This document shows positions 16,523 to 24,580 of a DNA stretch of 64,000 nt, piece after piece. Position 1 is the stretch's first letter, and the number at the start of each line of letters is the position of its first letter. Source of the DNA: JAFASC01 sp034669505 (lineage in GTDB: Bacteria > Pseudomonadota > Alphaproteobacteria > Rhizobiales > Beijerinckiaceae); contig JAXDNJ010000022.1 in NCBI GenBank assembly GCA_034669505.1, forward strand, positions 81,726-145,725, given 5' to 3'. A model generated the notes under the pieces. That model was not told the DNA's origin. It saw only the letters and a list, made by a program, of their open reading frames with translations, and made no database searches. A program made the position numbers and the translations under genes.

Positions 16523-16717
16523 ATGTTACTGATCGTTCCGGCCACTTTCGGGACCTCGCCCCTCGCTTCCGTCCCGCAGCACAATTTTCTTTCGGGTGAG
16601 CCGGCCTTGCCTGCGGGCGCGCAAGACGCATCAAGGCTGGCTTCCACGATCGCGAAGCTTCTGCTGGCAACGGCGTTTCTAGTCGGCCTCGTCAGCACGA
16701 TCGCCGCCAGCACCTGA
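16523..16717 (+). CDS. Small hypothetical single-pass membrane protein
   Basis: 64 residues. The ATG follows GGGAGCAAGACA, a good ribosome site. One hydrophobic segment (LLLATAFLVGLVSTIAAS) ends the protein, so it is probably a C-terminally anchored membrane peptide. No family recognised. It lies between a Crp gene and a hairpin (16752-16770), and may be co-transcribed with the regulator. Confidence 0.5.
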   Translation: MLLIVPATFGTSPLASVPQHNFLSGEPALPAGAQDASRLASTIAKLLLATAFLVGLVSTIAAST

Positions 16718-16751
16718 TCGCACCGGCTCTCCAGTCGAGCCTTAAGCCGCG

Positions 16752-16770
16752 GGGCGCCCACTGGGCGCCC
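16752..16770 (+). terminator. GC-rich 8-bp hairpin downstream of the small membrane protein gene
   Basis: GGGCGCCC, loop ACT, GGGCGCCC, followed by TTGACG. The stem is perfect but the T-run is minimal. Its position between two transcription units suggests a terminator. Confidence 0.4.
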
Positions 16771-16826
16771 TTGACGCATCTTCGCATGGTCGCCGATTGT
16801 CACCGGAAACGGGTCCGGAGAGGTGC

Positions 16827-17387
16827 ATGGCGGCGACAGCGAAACTATCGGAGAGCCGCGGCGCGGATTGGGCGAACGCTGTCTTCGACATCCTCAGCGA
16901 CCTCGATGTTCGCCAAGTTGCGATTGTCCCGGATGCCGGCCACTCCAGGCTGATTCGCCTCTGTGAGGACGATCCGAGAAAGACGGTCGTGACCCTTACG
17001 ACGGAAGAAGAAGGCGTCGCCTTGCTCGCCGGCGCTTGGCTCGGCGGGCAAAAAGGCGTGCTTCTCCTCCAGAGCAGCGGCGTCGGAAATTGCATCAACA
17101 TGCTGTCGCTGATGCAAACCTGTCAGCTGCCGCTTCTGATGCTGGTAACGATGCGTGGTGAATGGGGCGAGTTCAATCCGTGGCAGGTGCCGATGGGGCA
17201 AGGCACGCAGCCCGCGCTCGAGGCGATGGGCGTGATCGTGCGCCGCGCGGATGAGCCGCATCTCGTCGCGCCGGCGGTGCTCGGCGCCGCCAACCTGGCC
17301 TTCAACACCTCCCGCCCGGTCGCCGTCCTCATCGGCCAGAGCGTGCTTGGTGCCAAAAACTTCAAAGAGCTGGCGAAGCCGCGATGA
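16827..17387 (+). CDS. ThDP-dependent 2-oxoacid decarboxylase, PYR subunit (ComD / phosphonopyruvate decarboxylase-like)
   Basis: 186 residues from the ATG at 16827, behind GGAGAGG. It is the PYR half of a split ThDP enzyme: the TEEEGVALLAGAWL stretch carries the glutamate that activates the thiazolium cofactor, and LLLQSSGVGNCINMLSL matches sulfopyruvate and phosphonopyruvate decarboxylases. It overlaps the PP-domain partner gene by four bases (ATGA). ComDE decarboxylates sulfopyruvate to sulfoacetaldehyde; the same fold acts on phosphonopyruvate and other 3-substituted pyruvates, and the substrate here is not proven. Confidence 0.87.
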   Translation: MAATAKLSESRGADWANAVFDILSDLDVRQVAIVPDAGHSRLIRLCEDDPRKTVVTLTTEEEGVALLAGAWLGGQKGVLLLQSSGVGNCINMLSLMQTCQLPLLMLVTMRGEWGEFNPWQVPMGQGTQPALEAMGVIVRRADEPHLVAPAVLGAANLAFNTSRPVAVLIGQSVLGAKNFKELAKPR

Positions 17388-17983
17388 TCTCCAAAAACGG
17401 GCTCCTGCACCGGCGCACGGTTGTCGCCGAGCTTCTCCGCGACCGCGGCGATCTCCTTGTCATCGCCGGCCTCGGCGCCCCGAATTGGGATGTGACCGCG
17501 GCCGGCGATCATCCGAACAATTTCCCCTTATGGGGTGCGATGGGGAGCGCCGCGATGATTGGCCTCGGCCTGGCGCTCGCACAGCCGAAGCGCCGCGTGC
17601 TGGTCATCACCGGCGACGGCGAGATGCTGATGGCTCTTGGCGCGCTCGCCACGATCGCGGTGCAGAAGCCGGGCAATCTTACAATCTGCGTGGTCGACAA
17701 CGAGCGCTTCGGCGAGACCGGCATGCAGAAAACCCACACCGCGCACGGCGTCGATCTCGCCGGCATCGCGAGCGCGGCGGGCTTTCCGGTGAGCCTGCTG
17801 GTGCGCAAGCCGGAGGAGGTGAAGCAGCTGCGCGACCTCGCGCATTCCGGCGTGGGGCCGATCTTCGCGCAGGTGAAGATCGACCCGGAGGCCCTGCCCT
17901 TCGTGCTGCCGCCGGCCGAAGGCGGCATTCTGAAGAACCGCTTCCGCGCCTCGGTGCTCGGCGAGGACGCGCTCTACAACTAA
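17384..17983 (+). CDS. ThDP-dependent 2-oxoacid decarboxylase, PP subunit (ComE-like)
   Basis: 199 residues. The ThDP/Mg motif is GDGEMLMALG (from residue 77) with the paired VVDNERFGETG ending it about 25 residues on, the normal GDG-X(25-30)-N pattern with Asp-Asn. The start overlaps the PYR subunit stop by four bases. Together the two subunits form the active sites at their interface. The stop overlaps the convergent dehydrogenase stop by four bases. Confidence 0.88.
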   Translation: MISKNGLLHRRTVVAELLRDRGDLLVIAGLGAPNWDVTAAGDHPNNFPLWGAMGSAAMIGLGLALAQPKRRVLVITGDGEMLMALGALATIAVQKPGNLTICVVDNERFGETGMQKTHTAHGVDLAGIASAAGFPVSLLVRKPEEVKQLRDLAHSGVGPIFAQVKIDPEALPFVLPPAEGGILKNRFRASVLGEDALYN

Positions 17984-18981
17984 GCGCGCGCCTTCAGCCG
18001 CTTGAGTACATCGGGATTGGCGACGTTCGCCGGCTCGATCTCTCCGCCGGTCAGCACCGCAATGATGTTCTCGGCCGTCGTCGCGCCGGTACGTTGCATC
18101 GCGCCGGTGCTGAGCCCGGCGATGTGCGGCGTCAGAATCAAATTCGGCGCCGCGAGCAGCGGATTGTCGCTCGACGGCGGCTCTTCGCTCAGCGTGTCGA
18201 GCGCCGCGCCGGCGATGTGCCCGCTCGTCAGCGCCTGCGCTAGCGCCGCCTCATCGACCAGCGCACCGCGCCCAGTGTTGATCAGAAGCGCGCCGGGCCG
18301 CATCGCGGCAATAGCCTCTCGACTGATCAAACCGCGCGTCGTCGCCTCGAGCGGGCAATGAAGGCTGACGTAATCTGCTTCGCGCAGCAGGGCCTCGAGG
18401 CTTTCCGTCGCTTCCGCCAGATCGGGCGTCACCTTCGCCGGCGTACGCGTGAAGACGATCACGCGCATGCCGAAGCTACGCGCAAGTTCGGCCACCCGGC
18501 GCCCAATGCGACCAAATCCGACAAGACCGAGCGTGCGCCCGCTGAGTTCGGACGAATTGTAATCGTCGCGATGCCAGTTTCCGCCCCTGGTGCGGCGATC
18601 GAGCCGGATAATGTCGCGGCCGAGCGCCAGCATGAAGCCGATCGTGATCTCGGCCACCGCGGGAGCATTTCCGTGACCCGCCGTCATGATCGGGATACCG
18701 TGCTCCGTCGCCGCTGCGAGATCGACCGAGTCCACGCCCGCACCGGGCTTGGCAATCACGCGCAGATGCGGCGCCGCTGCGTCCAGTACGGCGCGGGTGA
18801 TCGGCGGATTGCCGCGCATGACGATCGCCTGCGTCGGCTTTGCCAGCGCCTCGATGAGACGAGCCTCGGTCACCTTGCCGGCCATCGTGTCGATCGAGGC
18901 GCCGATCCGCCCGAGCATGTCGCCCGCGTTCGGGATCAGCTCGTTGGAGGTGACGAGAACGCGAAATCGGGCATCATTCAC
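17980..18981 (-). CDS. NAD-dependent D-2-hydroxyacid dehydrogenase (PGDH-like)
   Basis: 333 residues. The Rossmann motif is GLVGFGRIGRRVAE. The catalytic Arg is in NTGRGALVDE, the Glu in DTLSEEPP and the His in LTPHIAG, all present. It is expected to reduce or oxidise a 2-oxo/2-hydroxy acid pair; homologs are often annotated as phosphoglycerate dehydrogenase-like, but the ACT domains of SerA are absent. It converges on and overlaps the decarboxylase operon, and its 5' end faces the aldolase gene. Context suggests a small organic-acid pathway. Confidence 0.9.
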   Translation of the reverse strand: MNDARFRVLVTSNELIPNAGDMLGRIGASIDTMAGKVTEARLIEALAKPTQAIVMRGNPPITRAVLDAAAPHLRVIAKPGAGVDSVDLAAATEHGIPIMTAGHGNAPAVAEITIGFMLALGRDIIRLDRRTRGGNWHRDDYNSSELSGRTLGLVGFGRIGRRVAELARSFGMRVIVFTRTPAKVTPDLAEATESLEALLREADYVSLHCPLEATTRGLISREAIAAMRPGALLINTGRGALVDEAALAQALTSGHIAGAALDTLSEEPPSSDNPLLAAPNLILTPHIAGLSTGAMQRTGATTAENIIAVLTGGEIEPANVANPDVLKRLKARA

Positions 18982-19110
18982 GCCGGTCTTCCCTTAGTTG
19001 GGCCACGCGGATGATGCTCTAGCCGAGCTTTGCCGTGTTCGCCAGTTGCTTGCGCAGATGCGGCACTTGGCCGAAACTGCGTGAAACCGGGTCAAGACAG
19101 GGCGGAACGC

Positions 19111-19905
19111 ATGCTGCACGAACGAAACATCCAGGCCGAGATTCCCTCGATGCAGGGAAAGGTGACGCCGGAGGAATGGCAGGCGCGCGTCGACCTCGCC
19201 GCCTGCTACAGGCTGGTCGCGCTCTACGAGATGTCGGACATGGTCGCAAACCACATATCGATGCGCGTGCCCGGCGAAGACAGCGCGTTCCTGATCAATG
19301 CCTACGGCATGCTTTACGAGGAAATCACCGCATCGAGCCTGATCAAGATCGATCACGACGGCAACATTCTGGCGCAGCCCGAATTCGGCGATCTCGGCTA
19401 CAGCATCAACCGTGCCGGCTTCGTCATCCACAGCGCGGTGCACGAAGCAAAGCCCGACATCGCCTGCGTCATCCACACGCACACTTGGGCCGGCATGGCC
19501 ATCGCGTCGCTCGAAGTCGGGCTGTTGCCGCTGACGCAGACGGCGATGCGCTTCGCCAAGATCGCTTACCATGATTATCACGGCGTCGTGCTCGACCTCA
19601 CCGAGAAGGAAGAGCTCGTCAAAAACCTCGGCGACAACAACGCGATGATCCTGCGCAACCACGGACTGCTGACCGTCGGCCGCACGATCGCCGAAGCCTT
19701 TAATGCGATGCACCGGCTGGAAATGTCATGCAAATCGCAGCTCGCCGCGATGGCCAGCGGTGTCAGGCTGAATACCGTGCCCGAGGATATCGTCGAGAAG
19801 ACTTACATGAATTATCAGCCGCAGGTGCGCCGCCCCTTTGGCGTGATGGAATGGCCGGCCTTGTTGCGCAAGTTGGATAAGATCGATCCGAGCTATAGGA
19901 ATTAG
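19111..19905 (+). CDS. Class II aldolase/adducin-family protein
   Basis: 264 residues from the ATG at 19111 (AGGGCGGA upstream). The metal-binding histidines are in VIHTHTWAGMA and LRNHGLLT, typical for fuculose-phosphate aldolase-like enzymes; AAYRL-type N-terminal helices (AACYRLVALYEMSDMVANHIS) fit the family. The catalytic acid of true FucA is not identifiable with certainty, so it could be an aldolase, an epimerase or a decarboxylase. It is adjacent to the 2-hydroxyacid dehydrogenase (divergent) and to the ThDP decarboxylase pair, which suggests a shared catabolic role. Confidence 0.9.
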   Translation: MLHERNIQAEIPSMQGKVTPEEWQARVDLAACYRLVALYEMSDMVANHISMRVPGEDSAFLINAYGMLYEEITASSLIKIDHDGNILAQPEFGDLGYSINRAGFVIHSAVHEAKPDIACVIHTHTWAGMAIASLEVGLLPLTQTAMRFAKIAYHDYHGVVLDLTEKEELVKNLGDNNAMILRNHGLLTVGRTIAEAFNAMHRLEMSCKSQLAAMASGVRLNTVPEDIVEKTYMNYQPQVRRPFGVMEWPALLRKLDKIDPSYRN

Positions 19906-19916
19906 GGTTTCCGCCA

Positions 19917-19961
19917 CCTCACTCTGAGGAGCGCCGCGGGGCGCGCCTCGTCAGGATGAGG
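19917..19961. repeat. REP-like imperfect palindrome
   Basis: Arms CCTCACTCTGAGGAGCGCC and GGCGCGCCTCGTCAGGATGAGG (split: GGCGCGCCTCG + TCAGGATGAGG) can fold into one long imperfect hairpin around a short GCGG loop. Its sequence resembles intergenic palindromes repeated many times in Bradyrhizobium-type genomes. Only one copy is present here, 11 bases after the aldolase stop and just before the GST start, where it could also help terminate transcription. Confidence 0.6.
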
Positions 19962-19977
19962 AGGGAGGGGCCCATCG

Positions 19978-20622
19978 ATGCGCTTCACGCTGTACGGCAG
20001 CCCGCACTCTCTCCCGACCTACAAGGTGGCGCTGATGCTGCGTTTATCGGGCGAACCGTTCTCGTTCCGCTACGTGAGCTTTCAGAAGGCGATGCACAAG
20101 GCACCCGAGTTCCGGGCGCTTTCGCGCTGGGGGCAAGTGCCGGTTCTGCTCGACCGCGAGCGCGTTCATGTCCAATCGTCGGCCATCATCGAGCATCTGG
20201 CCGAAGCGCTTGGGCAATTCCGGGGGCCGGATCCGGCGGCCCGACAGGCGGTGCGGGAATGGCTCTATTGGGGTGTAGACGCACTGTTTCCACCGATCTG
20301 GAATTGCTATGGCGTTCGGCTCGGCCAACGAAAGCTGCTGCCGATTAGCGTCGAGCCTGCCATCGCCGCTTATCATCGCCGACGCGCCGAGACGGCGCTA
20401 GCGGTATTGGATTCCCACCTTGCTCATCGCGGCTATCTCTGTGCTTCCGAGCCGACCATCGCGGATATATCCTGCTACGCAGACGTCGCCTTTGCGGAGA
20501 TTTGCGAGTTTGACGTCAAGCGCTGGCCGAATGTTGTAAGCTGGGCCGAAAAGATGAAGGCATTGCCCGGCTTCAAGGCACCATTCGACTTGCTTCAGAT
20601 GCAAGACGCCGAGCTGTCCTAG
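19978..20622 (+). CDS. Glutathione S-transferase family protein
   Basis: 214 residues. The N-terminal thioredoxin-like domain has the cis-proline region WGQVPVLLD and the SSAIIEHLAE glutathione-binding segment; the C-terminal half is all-helical with the ADISCYADVAFAEI motif (N-capping box region). A strong purine-rich ribosome site precedes the ATG. Substrate unknown. It may be co-transcribed with the upstream aldolase, although a REP-like palindrome lies between. Confidence 0.9.
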   Translation: MRFTLYGSPHSLPTYKVALMLRLSGEPFSFRYVSFQKAMHKAPEFRALSRWGQVPVLLDRERVHVQSSAIIEHLAEALGQFRGPDPAARQAVREWLYWGVDALFPPIWNCYGVRLGQRKLLPISVEPAIAAYHRRRAETALAVLDSHLAHRGYLCASEPTIADISCYADVAFAEICEFDVKRWPNVVSWAEKMKALPGFKAPFDLLQMQDAELS

Positions 20623-20631
20623 ACCGATGCT

Positions 20632-21630
20632 CTAGTTACTCGCGGCGTCCGCCGCCACCACCCCATACAAATGGCACGCCGCCTCGTGCCCCGGCGCGAC
20701 TTCGCGGAACGCCGGCACGACCGTCCTGCACGGCTCGAATGCGTGCGGGCAGCGCGTGTGGAAGGGACAGCCCGGCGGTGGATTCATCGGGCTCGGCACG
20801 TCGCCTTGCAAGATGCGCTTCTGCCGTTTGACCCTGGGATTCGGCAAAGGGACGGCTGAGAGCAGCGCCTGCGTGTACGGATGCAGCGGATTGGCGAAGA
20901 CTTTGCGTTTCGCGGCCAGTTCGACGATCTTGCCGAGGTACATGACGGCGACGCGATGGCTGATATGCTCGACGACCGCGAGATCGTGCGCGACAAACAG
21001 ATAGGAGAGCCCGCGCTCCTGCTGCAGGTCCATCAACAGGTTAATCACCTGCGCTTGGATGGAAACATCGAGGGCGGAAACCGGCTCGTCGGCGATAATC
21101 AGTTTCGGGCTCAATGCAAGCGCACGCGCGATGCTGATACGCTGGCGTTGTCCGCCTGAGAATTGATGCGGATAGAGCTGCATTTGCGCCGGCCGCAATC
21201 CGACCTGCTCGAACAATTCTGCGACGCGCGTCTGCTTCTCTTTTCCGTGGCTGAGGCCATGCACTTTCAGGGGCTCGGCGACGATATCGGCGGCTTTCAT
21301 GCGCGGGTTGAGCGAGGAGAATGGATCTTGAAAGATCATCTGCAATTCGCGCCGGTAGGGCTGCATCTCACGCCGAGAGAGACGCGTGACATCCTGGCCT
21401 TCGAGGCGGATCGTGCCGCTGGTCGGTTCGATCAGGCGCATCGCCGTGCGTGCCAACGTCGACTTCCCGCAGCCGCTCTCGCCGACAAGGCTCAATGTCT
21501 CGCCTTGCGCGACTTTGAAGCTGACGCCATCGACGGCGAAAACAGTTCCGGCGCTGCGCCGAAGCAAGCCGCGGCGCACCGGAAAATGCTTCTTCAATGC
21601 AGTGACTTCCAGGACCGGCGGCGCGCTCAT
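20632..21630 (-). CDS. Peptide-type ABC importer, ATP-binding subunit (OppF/DppF-like)
   Basis: 332 residues from ATG 21630, which overlaps the upstream ATPase stop by four bases. Walker A GESGCGKST, signature FSGGQRQRISIARALA, Walker B KLIIADEPVSALD and the H-loop VAHDLA are all intact. The C-terminal oligopeptide/dipeptide domain carries four cysteines near the end (GCPFHTRCPHAFEPC), the [4Fe-4S]-like site seen in DppD/DppF proteins. Last gene of a five-gene operon. Confidence 0.95.
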   Translation of the reverse strand: MSAPPVLEVTALKKHFPVRRGLLRRSAGTVFAVDGVSFKVAQGETLSLVGESGCGKSTLARTAMRLIEPTSGTIRLEGQDVTRLSRREMQPYRRELQMIFQDPFSSLNPRMKAADIVAEPLKVHGLSHGKEKQTRVAELFEQVGLRPAQMQLYPHQFSGGQRQRISIARALALSPKLIIADEPVSALDVSIQAQVINLLMDLQQERGLSYLFVAHDLAVVEHISHRVAVMYLGKIVELAAKRKVFANPLHPYTQALLSAVPLPNPRVKRQKRILQGDVPSPMNPPPGCPFHTRCPHAFEPCRTVVPAFREVAPGHEAACHLYGVVAADAASN

Positions 21631-22673
21631 GCGGCGGCCCCACGCACCCGGTCCGAATGCCAGCACGCCGCGAAGTGGCCCGGCCCTTTCTCCTCATAAG
21701 GAGGAAACTGCCCGCGGCAGATGTCCGTCGCAAAAGCGCAGCGCGGCGCGAACGTGCAGCCCACGGGCAAATCGACGAGCGACGGCACGGAGCCGGGAAT
21801 CTCCTGCAGCCGTGCCCGACTGTCGGCCGCTCCCGCGAGCGACAGCCGCGGCACGGAGCCCATAAGCCCAAGCGTGTAGGGATGCATCGGCGCTTCGAAG
21901 AGCGAGTCGACACGCGCCTCTTCGACCTTCCTGCCGGCATACATGACGACGACTCGATGCGCCGTCTCCGCGACGACGCCGAGATCGTGCGTGATCAGTA
22001 CGATTGACGTGCCAAGCTTCTCCTGCATCGCGAGCATGAGATCGAGGATTTGCGCCTGGATCGTCACGTCGAGTGCGGTCGTCGGCTCATCCGCAATCAG
22101 CACTTTCGGATTGCAGGAAAGCGCCATGGCAATCATCGCCCGCTGCCGCATGCCGCCGGATAGCTGGTGCGGATATTCACGCGCGCGCTGCGCCGGCTCA
22201 GGTATTTTGACAAGCCGCAACATGTCCACTGCTTTTTCCGCCGCGGCGGATTTCGAGATGTCCTCATGCAGGCGCACCGCCTCGCCGATCTGGCGCCCGA
22301 TCGTCATGACGGGATTGAGCGAGGTCATCGGCTCCTGGAAGATCATAGATATGTCATTGCCGCGCACGCGGCGCATCTCGCGTTCGCTAAGCTGCATGAG
22401 GTCGCGATTGCCCAGCATGACGCGTCCCCCGGCGATGCGGCCGGGTGGTTCGGGGACGAGACGCATGACGGATAGCGCGGTCATGCTCTTGCCGCAGCCG
22501 GATTCGCCGACGATCGCGAGCACTTCGCGGGATTTGACGTTGAACGAAACGCCGTCGACGGCTCTGATCAGACCGCGTCCGGTGAAAAACACAGTGCGCA
22601 GATCGGCGACGGCAAGAACCGGCGCAGTGTCCGCTTTTATTCCCTGCAGCTCGCTCACCTCCGCCAAGCCCAT
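21627..22673 (-). CDS. Peptide-type ABC importer, ATP-binding subunit (OppD/DppD-like)
   Basis: 348 residues. Walker A GESGCGKSM (Ser/Met variant usual in DppD), signature LSGGMRQRAMIAMALS, Walker B KVLIADEPTTALD and H-loop ITHDLG are present. The C-terminal cysteine cluster (GCTFAPRCAFATDIC) matches its partner. Start overlaps the permease stop by one base (TGATG), and its stop overlaps the second ATPase. Confidence 0.95.
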   Translation of the reverse strand: MGLAEVSELQGIKADTAPVLAVADLRTVFFTGRGLIRAVDGVSFNVKSREVLAIVGESGCGKSMTALSVMRLVPEPPGRIAGGRVMLGNRDLMQLSEREMRRVRGNDISMIFQEPMTSLNPVMTIGRQIGEAVRLHEDISKSAAAEKAVDMLRLVKIPEPAQRAREYPHQLSGGMRQRAMIAMALSCNPKVLIADEPTTALDVTIQAQILDLMLAMQEKLGTSIVLITHDLGVVAETAHRVVVMYAGRKVEEARVDSLFEAPMHPYTLGLMGSVPRLSLAGAADSRARLQEIPGSVPSLVDLPVGCTFAPRCAFATDICRGQFPPYEEKGPGHFAACWHSDRVRGAAA

Positions 22674-23590
22674 CAGCTGCGCTGCCTCGGATCCAGGATA
22701 TCTCGCAAGGCGTCGCCGAGAAGATTGGTGCCGAACACCGTGAGGCTGATCGCGGCGCCGGGAAAGATCACAAGCCAGGGCGCAGTGCGCACATATTCCG
22801 CCGCCGACTCCGACAGCATGCGTCCCCAGGAGGGGTAAGGCTCAGGAATGCCGAGGCCGAGGAATGAGAGCGATGCTTCGGTCAGGATCGCTGCGCCGAG
22901 CTGCGCCGTCGCTAGCACGATCACGGGAGCCAGGGTGTTCGGCAAGACGTGGCGGACGGCGATGCGGAACTCGCTCATGCCGATTGCGCGCGCGGCTTCG
23001 ACAAACGGCAGCTCGCGTAAGGCAAGTGTATTGGAGCGGATCACGCGGGCTACGGACGGCACGAGCGGAATTGCGATCGCGATGATCGTGTTTTTGAGCG
23101 AGGGGCCGAGTGCCGCCGCCATAACCAGCGCGAGTACGAGCAAAGGAAGCGCTTGCAGGATGTCGATGATACGCTGCGCAAGGAGATCGACCCAGCCGCC
23201 GAGATAGCCGGAACTCAAGCCGATGACCACGCCGAACGTGCAGCCGAGCAGCGTGGAGCCGATGCCGACCGCGAGCGAGATGCGTGCGCCGTAGACAATG
23301 CGGCTGTAGATGTCGCGGCCCATGAAGTCCGCGCCCATCAAGTGCGCGCCTGTCGGAGGTGCGAGGGAAAGCGCGGGCTCCGTATGCAAGGGATCGTAGA
23401 GCGTGATGAGGTCCGCAAAGAGCGCGCCGAGCACGAACACGGCCATGATGATGGCGCCGGCTGCGCCGAGCGGATGGTGCAAGACGAAATGACGGATGCC
23501 GCCGCGTATTCCGCTTGACCCGGCCCCTGCCCGCTTCAGGTCGGCCGCGTAAGGGTCAACGATCTCGATTCCGGAGTCGCTTACCGTCAT
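22673..23590 (-). CDS. Peptide-type ABC importer, permease (DppC-like)
   Basis: 305 residues from ATG 23590 (an in-frame ATG at 23608 is the alternative; both overlap the upstream permease gene). It has the N-terminal OppC_N helix, then the five-helix transport domain, with the EAA loop EAARAIGMSEFRIAVRHVLPN that contacts the ATPases, and the GRDIYSRIVYGARISL segment typical of DppC. Confidence 0.93.
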   Translation of the reverse strand: MTVSDSGIEIVDPYAADLKRAGAGSSGIRGGIRHFVLHHPLGAAGAIIMAVFVLGALFADLITLYDPLHTEPALSLAPPTGAHLMGADFMGRDIYSRIVYGARISLAVGIGSTLLGCTFGVVIGLSSGYLGGWVDLLAQRIIDILQALPLLVLALVMAAALGPSLKNTIIAIAIPLVPSVARVIRSNTLALRELPFVEAARAIGMSEFRIAVRHVLPNTLAPVIVLATAQLGAAILTEASLSFLGLGIPEPYPSWGRMLSESAAEYVRTAPWLVIFPGAAISLTVFGTNLLGDALRDILDPRQRS

Positions 23591-23597
23591 GGGCGCG

Positions 23598-24545
23598 TCA
23601 CCCTGCATATTTGATGCGCGGGTCGAGCGCCGCGTAAGTAAGATCAACGAGGAAATTCGTCACGACAACAACAATGGCAATGAACATGACGAGGTTTTGG
23701 ACGATCGGGTAATCGCGGGCGCGGATTGCCTCGACCAGAAATCGCGCCACGCCTGGAATGTTGAACACCGTCTCGGTGACGATAAGCCCGCCGATCAGGA
23801 ACGCCGCCTCGATGCCGATGATGGTGACGACGGGAAGCAGCGCATTGCGCAGCGCGTGATTGTAATTGACTGCCTGCGCCGAGGCGCCTTTGGCGCGTGC
23901 CGTGCGGATATAATCCTGACGCAATACTTCGAGCATCGACGAGCGCGTCAGCCGCATGATCAGTGCCGAGGAGCGGAAGCCGACGGCGGCGGCCGGAACG
24001 CTGTAGAGAAGAAGCTCATCCCAAAGGCTTTTGGCGGGCTCTGTATAAATCGGAATCGTGCCGAAACCGGCAACAAAGGCCATCAGAATGAGAAGGCCGA
24101 GCCAAAAGGCGGGCACCGACAGTCCTGTGAGACTGAGGACGCGCAGAAAGTAATCGACGCCGGAGTTCTGCTTGACCGCGCTGATCACGCCGAGGGGAAT
24201 CCCGATCGCGATGGAAAAGATGAGCGCCATAAGGGCGAGTTTCGCCGTCACGGGAATGCGCGGAAGAATCTCATCAAGAGCCGGCTTTTCCGACACGTAG
24301 GAATAACCAAGATCGCCGCGCGCGATACCACCAATCCAGGTGAGATATTGGACGGGGATTGGCTTGTCGAGCCCGAGTTCCTGTTCGATCTTCACCTTCT
24401 CCGCCGGGTTCACCATACCGGCCGAGTCGAAGAGAATGTCGACGATATTGCCAGGCACGACCCGCAGCAGGAAGAAGATGATAATCGATATCCCAAACAG
24501 GGTCACGAGCATTAGCATCAGCCGCCGCGTCAGGTAGGAAGCCAC
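23598..24545 (-). CDS. Peptide-type ABC importer, permease (DppB-like)
   Basis: 315 residues. The first helix MASYLTRRLMLMLVTLFGIS is followed by the RVVPGN motif of DppB proteins, then five further helices and the EAA-type loop TARAKGASAQAVNYNHALRN. Partner of the DppC-like permease, with overlapping ends. Starts 35 bases downstream of the binding-protein gene. Confidence 0.94.
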   Translation of the reverse strand: MASYLTRRLMLMLVTLFGISIIIFFLLRVVPGNIVDILFDSAGMVNPAEKVKIEQELGLDKPIPVQYLTWIGGIARGDLGYSYVSEKPALDEILPRIPVTAKLALMALIFSIAIGIPLGVISAVKQNSGVDYFLRVLSLTGLSVPAFWLGLLILMAFVAGFGTIPIYTEPAKSLWDELLLYSVPAAAVGFRSSALIMRLTRSSMLEVLRQDYIRTARAKGASAQAVNYNHALRNALLPVVTIIGIEAAFLIGGLIVTETVFNIPGVARFLVEAIRARDYPIVQNLVMFIAIVVVVTNFLVDLTYAALDPRIKYAG

Positions 24546-24580
24546 GCTCTTGCGCCCTCACTCGCCTGCTGCGCGTTCCG

